Shown one piece after another: positions 1 through 5,600 of a DNA stretch of 5,633 nucleotides. The translations under genes were made by a program, and so were the position numbers. Below the pieces are notes generated by a model, which saw only the letters and a program-made list of their open reading frames with translations, was not told the DNA's origin and ran no database searches. Position 1 is the stretch's first letter; each line of letters starts with the position of its first letter. The DNA is from Candidatus Competibacteraceae bacterium (GTDB taxonomy: Bacteria; Pseudomonadota; Gammaproteobacteria; Competibacterales; Competibacteraceae), in NCBI GenBank assembly GCA_007120095.1, contig SKOM01000258.1:1-5633 (forward strand), written 5' to 3'.

Positions 1-66
1 AAAAATAAACTACTTTTTTTTCATGAGCTTTGAATGTACCGAACACTGGTTTAACTGTCAAACCCG
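1..66. other. AT-rich non-coding left edge with a possible leftward promoter
   Basis: No gene is supported here. The stretch contains an A5 run at the very start and a T8 run (14-21). Read leftward there is a TTGACA box (complement of 56-61), a 17-bp spacer and TACATT as a -10-like box, so a weak leftward promoter is possible. The only leftward ORF behind it is ATG plus three lysine codons and a stop. Thus any gene served would have to start beyond the window edge, or the boxes are chance in AT-rich DNA. Confidence 0.3.
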
Positions 67-102
67 GTGGTAATCAACGATAAAGCTATTGAACCAAAAA
101 CA

Positions 103-669
103 ATGAGACGAGTGTTCATTTCGATCCATATTGAACCCAAACCGGAGCTCATGAATGTTTATAATGATTTTAAGGAAATGCTGGTAAATGAGCCGGTAAA
201 ATGGGTCAGGCCGGAAAATTTTCACATCACTCTTGCTTTTCTGGGTGATCTGACTGAAGAACGGATATCTTCACTGTCGGATAAACTGGAAAGGGTGGCG
301 GTACTTTGTACGCCTTTTACTATAGAGTTCTCAGGTGTAGGGGTTTTTAGAACTATCAGAAACCCTTCAGTGATATGGATCGGATTGAAGCCATCGATAC
401 CCCTGAATACTTTGAAATACCAGATAGATGAGATCCTTCATAAAGAGGATTTGCCGGTTGAATCCGGTGATTTCAGTCCGCACCTCACTTTTGCCCGTTT
501 GAAAACAAGAAAATATCTTAAAGAGATTCACCAGCTTGTAGAAAAACATAAAAATAAAGAACTTGAATCTCTGAGAATCGAAAGTTTTGCATTCAACCAA
601 AGCATTCTGAAACCCAGCGGAGCTGTGTACAGACCTATTGCAGTATATCCGATGTCAAGCCCCATGTGA
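103..669 (+). CDS. thpR: RNA 2',3'-cyclic phosphodiesterase (2'-5' RNA ligase family, ThpR/LigT type)
   Basis: The protein belongs to the 2H phosphoesterase superfamily. Enzymes of this family open 2',3'-cyclic phosphates at RNA ends to 2'-phosphates, and some join or cleave 2'-5' RNA linkages in vitro. Both family signature motifs are visible, numbering from the ATG at 103: H41-I-T43 inside FHITLAFLGDL and H127-L-T129 inside PHLTFARLK. The length of 188 residues is normal. An in-frame GTG at 67 would add 12 residues, but family members usually open directly with an M-(R)-R-V-F-I-like strand, so the ATG at 103 is preferred. No convincing Shine-Dalgarno sequence precedes either start. The C-terminus (SILKPSGAVYRPIAVYPM) has the usual final strand. 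Codon use is AT-rich and unlike every other gene here. The style recalls Bacteroidetes-type homologues, which is inference. It faces otsB tail to tail across 94 bp. Function is confident at family level; the physiological RNA substrate is unknown. Confidence 0.9.
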   Translation: MRRVFISIHIEPKPELMNVYNDFKEMLVNEPVKWVRPENFHITLAFLGDLTEERISSLSDKLERVAVLCTPFTIEFSGVGVFRTIRNPSVIWIGLKPSIPLNTLKYQIDEILHKEDLPVESGDFSPHLTFARLKTRKYLKEIHQLVEKHKNKELESLRIESFAFNQSILKPSGAVYRPIAVYPMSSPM

Positions 670-744
670 GTCGCAGCAATGAGCCATTCTTAGCTCGCGA
701 GGCACTGCGGATACGGCTCATATCGATATCGAATACCCGTTCCA

Positions 745-763
745 CGGCGGTACAACCCCGCCG
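745..763 (-). terminator. Short GC hairpin directly after the otsB stop
   Basis: CGGCGG (745-750) and CCGCCG (758-763) form a 6-bp perfect stem with a 7-base loop, immediately after the otsB stop codon (764-766 on the top strand) when read leftward. No U-tract follows on the leftward transcript, so it is not a classical intrinsic terminator. It could protect the mRNA 3' end, or be a chance pairing in GC-rich DNA. Confidence 0.3.
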
Positions 764-1606
764 CTACCTTGTGAACCGCTTCAGGTACACCACCACCGCC
801 TCTATGTCAGGCAGTCGAAAGCGGGCTGCTGTTGCACCACCGCCGACTTTGACAGTAACGGCGTCGTCCGGCAGCGCATTGAACGCATCCTCGTCTGTAA
901 CGTCATCGCCGAGGTAGATCGGTGTATGCTCTGGATATTTGTCATACACAGCGGTGACCGCCGTGCCTTTGTGCAGGTGCGTCGGCCGCAGTTCCACCAC
1001 ATCCTTGCCCCAGAGGGCCATCAACACCTCGGGTGACTTATCGGCCCATGCCTTGATAGATTGCCGAGCTGCCGCCGGTTCAGGAGCCTTGCGGTAGTGG
1101 ACGGCAAACATGTGCTTCTTGTCCTCTACCCACACGCCCTTGAGATCCGGTACCGTCGCTCGCATAGTGGCCAGTGCTTGTCGATCAATGTCGGTGAGGC
1201 GCTCCTGCACCTCGCCATGCAGGCAGCCTTCCTGTGCGCCGTGTAGCCCGATAGCAGAGAGGATGAGAGTCTTCGGCAGTAAGGCATAGAGATCGCGCAG
1301 ATGGCGGCCCGTCACGATGTATACCGGATGCTCAGCCGAAAGCCGTTGCAGCAGCTCGGGTACGTCCGGGTGCGGGTAGCCCGCCTTCGGATTATCCACA
1401 ATAGGCGCGAGGGTGCCGTCATAGTCGAGAAAAAAAAGAGGAGCGGCCGGTAGCGGTAGGCTGTTGGGCGGGTATGCCCATACCGGATGTTTTTCCATTC
1501 CCTGAACCACAGGATCCACCTGCCAGACGTTGCCGGGGTACGTAACAGCCTTGGGCAAACGAACCGCCGGGCAGGTGTTGTTCTTGAAAATATTGACGCG
1601 TTCCAT
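764..1606 (-). CDS. otsB: Trehalose-6-phosphate phosphatase
   Basis: This HAD-superfamily enzyme dephosphorylates trehalose 6-phosphate to trehalose in the cytoplasm, the second step of the OtsA/OtsB route to a compatible solute. Numbering from the ATG at 1606 (280 residues), motif I is D61-Y-D63-G-T, motif II is T99-G-R101, motif III is K213 in LHKG, and motif IV is GDDVTDEDAF with G233, D234, D235 and D238. GLHGAQ (120-125) is typical of the family, and all expected catalytic residues are intact. The start is uncertain. An ATG at 1498 gives 244 residues with a conventional N-terminus but has a purine-rich AGGGA directly touching it. The ATG at 1606 has a -10-like TATACT upstream. The reading frame stays open to an ATG at 1765, whose extra residues look non-native. 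No trehalose-6-phosphate synthase gene (otsA) is in the window, so its partner must be elsewhere. It diverges from acyP. Confidence 0.9.
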   Translation of the reverse strand: MERVNIFKNNTCPAVRLPKAVTYPGNVWQVDPVVQGMEKHPVWAYPPNSLPLPAAPLFFLDYDGTLAPIVDNPKAGYPHPDVPELLQRLSAEHPVYIVTGRHLRDLYALLPKTLILSAIGLHGAQEGCLHGEVQERLTDIDRQALATMRATVPDLKGVWVEDKKHMFAVHYRKAPEPAAARQSIKAWADKSPEVLMALWGKDVVELRPTHLHKGTAVTAVYDKYPEHTPIYLGDDVTDEDAFNALPDDAVTVKVGGGATAARFRLPDIEAVVVYLKRFTR

Positions 1607-1608
1607 GG

Positions 1609-1636
1609 TGGACAAGCACTCTGCTTTGAATATACG
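1609..1636 (+). promoter_or_regulatory. Candidate rightward promoter for the acyP operon
   Basis: TGGACA (1609-1614) and TATACG (1631-1636) are separated by 16 bp, an acceptable sigma-70-like arrangement reading toward acyP. It lies just upstream of the probable otsB start. The predicted transcript would begin near 1643 and include the small ORF and acyP. This rests on box matching only. Confidence 0.4.
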
Positions 1637-1640
1637 GTAA

Positions 1641-1646
1641 AGTATA
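1641..1646 (-). promoter_or_regulatory. Candidate -10 box for otsB (TATACT, leftward)
   Basis: The complement of 1641-1646 reads TATACT, five of six matches to the sigma-70 -10 consensus, about 35 bp upstream of the otsB ATG at 1606. No good -35 hexamer lies 16-18 bp upstream; a perfect TTGACA (complement of 1673-1678) exists but is 26 bp away, too far for standard spacing. With TATAC at 1631-1635 it forms the inverted repeat TATAC-N6-GTATA, so one short segment may hold -10 boxes for both directions. Confidence 0.35.
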
Positions 1647-1694
1647 GGCAAGTTGGCGGGCTGCGATACGTATGTCAACAGTATATAGAGGATA

Positions 1695-1710
1695 ACCCGG
1701 TCGACCGGGT
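1695..1710. promoter_or_regulatory. 16-bp perfect palindrome, possible operator
   Basis: ACCCGGTCGACCGGGT is its own reverse complement over all 16 bases. It lies between the divergent otsB and acyP genes, downstream of the candidate rightward promoter, where a dimeric regulator could bind. It also lies inside an open reading frame, encoding part of NPVDRV, so it may simply be coding sequence. Confidence 0.35.
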
Positions 1711-1834
1711 GCTGCTGTTGCAGGCATTGCATGAAATGCAGACGCAGTCGGATCCGGTATGGCAACGTTCACTAAAATCTTTTCTGGGTAACGCGGTCAC
1801 AGATGGCGAACCCATGACCAAGGGAGATCACTGA
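1709..1834 (+). CDS. Possible small uncharacterised protein translationally coupled to acyP
   Basis: I do not recognise this protein. An open frame ends with a TGA (1832-1834) that overlaps the acyP ATG by one base, the usual geometry of translational coupling. The frame is open from an ATG at 1487. That ATG would make a 115-residue protein, but its first part lies opposite the otsB N-terminus. Later starts are a CTG at 1661, a GTG at 1709 (41 residues, used here) and an ATG at 1736 (32 residues); none has a clear ribosome binding site. The C-terminal part (LLLQALHEMQTQSDPVWQRS and onward) looks like a plausible amphipathic helical protein. No signal peptide or known motif is visible. It may be a real small gene, the remnant of a longer one, or just an open frame in the divergent leader. 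Confidence 0.3.
   Translation: MLLLQALHEMQTQSDPVWQRSLKSFLGNAVTDGEPMTKGDH
1820..1826 (+). promoter_or_regulatory. Ribosome binding site of acyP
   Basis: AAGGGAG lies 7 bases before the ATG at 1834. It is a strong Shine-Dalgarno match at good spacing and fixes the acyP start. Confidence 0.75.
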
Positions 1835-2109
1835 TGCCGTGTCGTTGCTACTGGATATCCGGCCGGGTGCAGGGGGTAAACTTTCGGGCCTCGACCCAGC
1901 ACCAGGCTCGACAACTGGGGCTGACCGGCCATGCGCTCAATTTGCGCGACGGTCGGGTTGAAGTGCTGGCCTGCGGTACGCTCGAGGCGCTGGCGCAACT
2001 GGAGGTCTGGCTGCGCCAGGGTCCGCCGGGTGCGCGAGTCGATGAGGTCGAATCCGGCGATATGCCTGCCGATCCGGGTGTGTCGGATTTTCGCACCGGC
2101 TCTCGCTGA
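1834..2109 (+). CDS. acyP: Acylphosphatase
   Basis: This small cytoplasmic enzyme hydrolyses the carboxyl-phosphate bond of acyl phosphates such as acetyl or carbamoyl phosphate. At 91 residues it has the family's usual length. The signature is clear: GRVQGVNFR (residues 10-18) forms the phosphate-binding loop with catalytic R18, and N36 in HALNLRDGRVEV is the second catalytic residue. The LGLTG, ACGTLEAL and C-terminal SDFR segments line up with E. coli YccX from memory. The position after RVQGV is Asn, where other members have Phe, Cys or Gly. A strong ribosome binding site supports the start. The gene is followed after 28 bp by the VTT membrane protein on the same strand, and the preceding small frame overlaps its ATG, so it is probably in an operon. 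The acyl-phosphate substrate in the cell is not evident from context. Confidence 0.95.
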   Translation: MPCRCYWISGRVQGVNFRASTQHQARQLGLTGHALNLRDGRVEVLACGTLEALAQLEVWLRQGPPGARVDEVESGDMPADPGVSDFRTGSR

Positions 2110-2137
2110 GCACGATGCTGTCCTATGGATCAGTAAC

Positions 2138-2863
2138 ATGGCCACAATGATGGCTGGAAAAGGCTGGCTTGCCCTCGTCCTGTTAGGGATTGTCATCCTG
2201 GCCACGGTTCTGCTTGGCTGGTCGGATATAGTTCGCTTGCTACAGCCTGAGCGACTTGTCGATACCGTGCGCTCGATGGGCTGGCTCGGTCCTTTGCTGC
2301 TCGCGGCGCTTATGGTGCTGGCTGTGGTGATCGGCCCTATTCCTACGGTTCCGATCACGGTGAGTGCAGGGGCCGTATACGGGCCGTGGCTAGGCTTCGC
2401 CTTGGCCATGGGATCCGCTTTGCTGGGGGCATTGCTCTCATTCTGGATTGCACGCCTTATCGCTCGGGACTTCGTGCTCCAGATCCTCGGTGGGCATACG
2501 CTGGCTTGCGCGCACTGTAGTGATCGCCTGCTCTTCGGTATGGTTCTTATCGCCCGGCTGATCCCGGTCGTGTCGTTCGCAGCCGTCAGCTATGGTGCCG
2601 GACTGACCGCGATGTCAGTACGCGCCTTTCTGATCGCCACGGCAGTGGGCATGGTGCCGATGACGGTTCTCTATGTAGCCGTCGGTACGACTCTGAGCAT
2701 CGATCCTTACTGGGCTGCGTTCGGCGGCCTGCTGCTCGTCGGCTTGCTGTTCGGAGTTCCCAGACTCGTCGAGCGTTTGTGGCCCAATCTCACCGAACGT
2801 TTGCATGCCAAGTGGCATCCCGAGAAACCCGTTCGCCACGATCCCGGCGGAAAGCAGCACTGA
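2138..2863 (+). CDS. VTT-domain (TVP38/TMEM64, DedA-like) inner-membrane protein
   Basis: A polytopic inner-membrane protein of 241 residues with the VTT domain shared by TVP38/TMEM64 and DedA families. Eukaryotic and some bacterial members are linked to lipid scrambling or envelope lipid transport; the substrate of this one is unknown. Hydrophobic segments lie at about 9-28, 49-67, 73-107 (with the re-entrant GPIPTVPITVSAG stretch), 131-150, 162-183 and 191-209. The family hallmark ARLIPVVSFAAVSYGAGL is at about 139-156. The tail (residues 222-241) is polar and rich in Lys, Arg and His. The start is the ATG at 2138, preceded only by a weak GGAT; ATGs at 2147 and 2150 are alternatives. The frame stays open upstream through acyP but that part is a shadow of acyP. 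An unusual C124-A-H-C127 pair with H120 lies in the loop between hydrophobic segments. It is probably co-transcribed with acyP and convergent with the GGDEF-EAL gene, 23 bp apart, with no obvious terminator between. Confidence 0.9.
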   Translation: MATMMAGKGWLALVLLGIVILATVLLGWSDIVRLLQPERLVDTVRSMGWLGPLLLAALMVLAVVIGPIPTVPITVSAGAVYGPWLGFALAMGSALLGALLSFWIARLIARDFVLQILGGHTLACAHCSDRLLFGMVLIARLIPVVSFAAVSYGAGLTAMSVRAFLIATAVGMVPMTVLYVAVGTTLSIDPYWAAFGGLLLVGLLFGVPRLVERLWPNLTERLHAKWHPEKPVRHDPGGKQH

Positions 2864-2886
2864 TCGGAAGGCGCGGCGGTCGTCAT

Positions 2887-5463
2887 TCATGATTGCTGGC
2901 CCCAGGGTGAGGCATGGCCGAAGAAGAACCCTTGCGCATGGTCCACGCCCAGTTTGCGCAGTCTGTCGACGATGGCCTGGCTTTCCGCGTATTCGGCGAT
3001 GGTTTGAATGCCCAGGACGTGGCTCATCTGGTTGATGGCCGCTACCAGGGCACAATCGTTGGGATTTTCGATCATGTCCTTGACGAAGCTGCCGTCGATC
3101 TTCAGATAGTCGACCGGCAGTGTCTTGAGATAGCGAAACGAGGACAGACCGCTACCGAAATCGTCCAAGGCGAACTGGCTGCCGCGGCGTTTGAGGGCGG
3201 CCATCAGTTGGAGGGCCGGGCGCAGGTTCTGGATGGCGGCGGTTTCGGTGATCTCGAAACAGACTCGTTCCGGTGGCAAGGCATGCTCGGTAAACTGAGC
3301 CTCGATGAAGCCGAGCAGGGTCTCGTCGCTGAGGGAGTTGCCGGACAGGTTGATGGCGATTTGGGCACCGGTCTGGCCGATGCCGTTTGCGTATTCATGA
3401 AAGGCGGTTTGAATGACCCAGCGGTCGATGGCACCCATCAGGCCGTAACGTTCGGCGGCTGGGATGAAGGCCGCCGGCAGCACCAGTTCGCTGTTATCAT
3501 GCGGGCTGTCCTTATGCACGACACGCAGCAAGGCCTCGTAGCGGGACGGGTGAGAGTCTGACGCGTCCAGGGGAATGATCGGCTGATAGTACAAGCGGAA
3601 TCGGCCCTGCTCCAGCGAATCCCGCAGCCCGGCCGCGCCCAGGATATCGCCATGGCGTTGCACCGTTTCAGTATCTTCCCGCTCATAGATGTGAACGCGG
3701 TTGCGACCCATTTCCTTGGCGATATAACAGGCGACGTCGGCCTGGGTGAGCAACTGCGTGGTGTCTTGGGACTCCGCTATGATGGGCGTCAGGCCGATGC
3801 TGACTCCGATCTGATAGGTGCGGCCTTCCCAGTGGAACCGGTGTTCGCGGATGTTGTTCACTACGGTCTGCGCGATGAGCTGCGCGCGGTCCAGCGGGCA
3901 GTTGTCCAGCAGCAGGCCAAACTCATCACCACCAATGCGCGCCAGGGTATCACGCTCACGGAACATACCCGACAAAATAGTGTTGATTTGTCTGAGCAAT
4001 TCATCGCCCGCCGCATGCCCGGCGGTATCATTGACCACTTTGAACTGATCCAGATCGAGATAGCATAACGCATGCCGTGCGCCGTATTGCTGGGCGCTGA
4101 CCAGCGCCCGTTCCAGCCGCCGCTCGAACTCCGGTCGGTTGATCAGCCCGGTCAAGGCGTCGTGAGTGGCGTCGTACTCCAACTGACGGGTCAGTTGGCG
4201 GGTCTCGGTGACGTCGTGAAAAACCAGAACGGCACCCAGCACCCGACCGTCCCGCTCGCGAATCGGTGCCGCCGAATCATCGATGTGGTATTCATATCCA
4301 TCTCGGCTGATCAATATTGAATGATTGGCCAAGCCGACGATTTTGCCTTCCTGCAAGCAGTGCGCCACCGGGTCGGATGCCGGCTGGCGAGTGTGTTCGT
4401 TGACGATCCGAAAAACTTCTTGCAGCGGCCGTCCCTGCGCCTCGGCCAAACTCCAACCGGTAAGCGCTTCTGCGACTGGATTCAGATAATCCACGATGGC
4501 GTGAGCATCGGTGGTGATGACTGCGTCGCCGATGGAATGCAGGGTGACCTGGGCGCGCTCCTTTTCTTCGAATAAAGCCTCCTCGGCCCGCTTGCGCTCC
4601 GTAATATCCACGCCGACCGATTGAAAACCGGTGATGTTGCCCTGATCGTCGAAAAAAGCGAAATCACTCCACAGGTGCCAGCAAGCAATCCCATCGGGCC
4701 GAAGTGTCTTATGTTCGTATTGTCGTGCTGGCAGCGTCGGCGTGAGGCCGGCCAGTTGCTCCCAGGTCTCGGCCCGGTCCTCCACGCAGAGAAATTCGAT
4801 AAACCGCTGGCCGACCAGCTCATCCGGCTGGCGGTCAAAAAATCGAGCATAAGCAGTATTGACGAAGGTCAGGGTAGTATCCGGCAGAAACCGGCAGATG
4901 AGATCGGGCTGATTTTCAACCAACTGGCGGTATAGCGCCTCTGTTTTTTGTAAGGCTGTCTCGATTTGCGCGCGTTCGACGATCTGCTGGCGGAGTTCGG
5001 TGTTGGTTCGCACCAGCTCCGCATTGCGACTTTCCACCTGTCGTTCCAATTCCACGGTGGCCTGCTTCAGCGCCTGTTGCAGGTTTAGATGTTCACTCAC
5101 GTCGCGAATGGCGACCAGAATATGAAAACCCTGCGGAGTCTCCAGGGGATTGAGGCTGATTTCCGCCGCGAACTCGCTGTTGTCCCTTCGCAAACCCGAT
5201 AGGAACAGGCCGACGCCCATCGGTCGAGGGCGGGGATTGCGCAAGTACTCGGTCAATCGCTGCTGATGCCCGTCGCGCAAATGCTCGGGAATCAGCACCG
5301 CCAGCGGTTGACCGATGAGGGAGCCTGGCGGGTATCCGAAGATCTGTTCAGCCAGGAAATTGACTTGTTTGATCCGACCGGTCTGATCGACCACCAGCAT
5401 GGCGTCCGGCGCGATGCTCAGCAAGCGACTTTCGATGGAAACAACGTCCGTTCCAGGCTTCAT
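2887..5463 (-). CDS. PAS-PAS-PAS-GGDEF-EAL protein: diguanylate cyclase / c-di-GMP phosphodiesterase
   Basis: A soluble 858-residue c-di-GMP signalling protein with no signal peptide or membrane segment. Order: PAS1 (about 8-122), a coiled-coil linker (about 125-178), PAS2 (about 176-290, ending DITERKRAEEAL), PAS3 (about 300-422, ending HDVTETR), GGDEF (about 428-595) and EAL (about 607-852). The GGDEF domain keeps LTGLINR, D470-x-D-x-F-K475, N478-D479, H483, the catalytic motif GGDEF (511-515) and an inhibitory-site R502-E-R-D505 five residues before it. The EAL domain keeps E643-A-L-L-R647, N705, E737, D767-D768-F-G-S-G, K788, E824 and Q844-G. On residues alone, both c-di-GMP synthesis and breakdown to pGpG are possible; such tandem proteins often favour one activity, set by the sensor. 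The PAS ligand cannot be read from sequence. The ATG at 5463 has AAGGA six bases upstream. It is transcribed alone, leftward. Confidence 0.95.
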   Translation of the reverse strand: MKPGTDVVSIESRLLSIAPDAMLVVDQTGRIKQVNFLAEQIFGYPPGSLIGQPLAVLIPEHLRDGHQQRLTEYLRNPRPRPMGVGLFLSGLRRDNSEFAAEISLNPLETPQGFHILVAIRDVSEHLNLQQALKQATVELERQVESRNAELVRTNTELRQQIVERAQIETALQKTEALYRQLVENQPDLICRFLPDTTLTFVNTAYARFFDRQPDELVGQRFIEFLCVEDRAETWEQLAGLTPTLPARQYEHKTLRPDGIACWHLWSDFAFFDDQGNITGFQSVGVDITERKRAEEALFEEKERAQVTLHSIGDAVITTDAHAIVDYLNPVAEALTGWSLAEAQGRPLQEVFRIVNEHTRQPASDPVAHCLQEGKIVGLANHSILISRDGYEYHIDDSAAPIRERDGRVLGAVLVFHDVTETRQLTRQLEYDATHDALTGLINRPEFERRLERALVSAQQYGARHALCYLDLDQFKVVNDTAGHAAGDELLRQINTILSGMFRERDTLARIGGDEFGLLLDNCPLDRAQLIAQTVVNNIREHRFHWEGRTYQIGVSIGLTPIIAESQDTTQLLTQADVACYIAKEMGRNRVHIYEREDTETVQRHGDILGAAGLRDSLEQGRFRLYYQPIIPLDASDSHPSRYEALLRVVHKDSPHDNSELVLPAAFIPAAERYGLMGAIDRWVIQTAFHEYANGIGQTGAQIAINLSGNSLSDETLLGFIEAQFTEHALPPERVCFEITETAAIQNLRPALQLMAALKRRGSQFALDDFGSGLSSFRYLKTLPVDYLKIDGSFVKDMIENPNDCALVAAINQMSHVLGIQTIAEYAESQAIVDRLRKLGVDHAQGFFFGHASPWGQQS

Positions 5464-5469
5464 GAAGTA

Positions 5470-5474
5470 TCCTT
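5470..5474 (-). promoter_or_regulatory. Ribosome binding site of the GGDEF-EAL gene
   Basis: The complement reads AAGGA, six bases before the ATG at 5463. It supports that start over internal ATG codons. Confidence 0.7.
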
Positions 5475-5489
5475 CAGGTTTTTTAAGTT

Positions 5490-5518
5490 ATCATATTCGT
5501 TTGCAACAGTTTATTCCA
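5490..5518 (-). promoter_or_regulatory. Candidate promoter of the GGDEF-EAL gene
   Basis: Read leftward, TGGAAT (complement of 5513-5518), a 17-bp spacer and TATGAT (complement of 5490-5495) form a sigma-70-like pair, with five of six matches in the -10 box and three of six in the -35 box. It would give a leader of roughly 20 bases containing the AAGGA site. This rests on box matching only. Confidence 0.4.
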
Positions 5519-5569
5519 CAGACTACTGGCGAATTGCCGATACACACGACCGAATTTTGCTCCAATACG

Positions 5570-5600
5570 TTGATAAGGGGGATGGGATGCTCGATATAAT
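5570..5600 (+). promoter_or_regulatory. Candidate rightward promoter toward a gene beyond the window
   Basis: TTGATA (5570-5575) and a perfect TATAAT (5595-5600) are 19 bp apart, slightly longer than ideal. It points away from the GGDEF-EAL gene, implying a divergent neighbour to the right that the window does not show. Two short palindromes follow, TGATCA (5606-5611) and CAATATTG (5616-5623). No start codon with a ribosome site is visible before the window ends. Confidence 0.35.

Noticed and set aside
103..669. Membership of thpR in an RNA-repair or anti-phage cassette
   Set aside because: No RtcB, RtcA, ligase, Hen1, toxin or nuclease gene lies beside it; its only neighbour in the window is otsB, which faces it, across a composition break.
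666..917. Rightward open frame just after thpR, overlapping its last bases
   Set aside because: Most of it is antisense to the C-terminal part of otsB, its Ser/Thr/Arg-rich product shows no family features, and no ribosome binding site precedes it.
1607..1765. Extension of otsB to an ATG at 1765
   Set aside because: The extra residues have no phosphatase features and cover the promoter-like boxes and palindrome of the divergent region.
1931..2137. 69-residue N-terminal extension of the VTT protein
   Set aside because: This part overlaps acyP in another frame and reads as an Arg/Trp-rich shadow; the hydrophobic N-terminus begins at the ATG at 2138.
1828..2409. Leftward open frame of 193 codons
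   Set aside because: It runs antisense across acyP and the start of the VTT gene, both of which have clear family motifs on the other strand.
2864..2886. Bidirectional terminator between the convergent VTT and GGDEF-EAL genes
   Set aside because: I found only a 5-bp CGATC/GATCG pairing with an 18-base loop that begins inside the VTT gene, and no T-tract on either strand.
2914..3561. Rightward open frame of 215 codons
   Set aside because: It lies wholly antisense to the EAL domain, whose catalytic residues are all in the opposite frame; it is a GC-rich shadow, as are the frames at 3652-4068, 4072-4320, 4321-4575 and 4621-4935.
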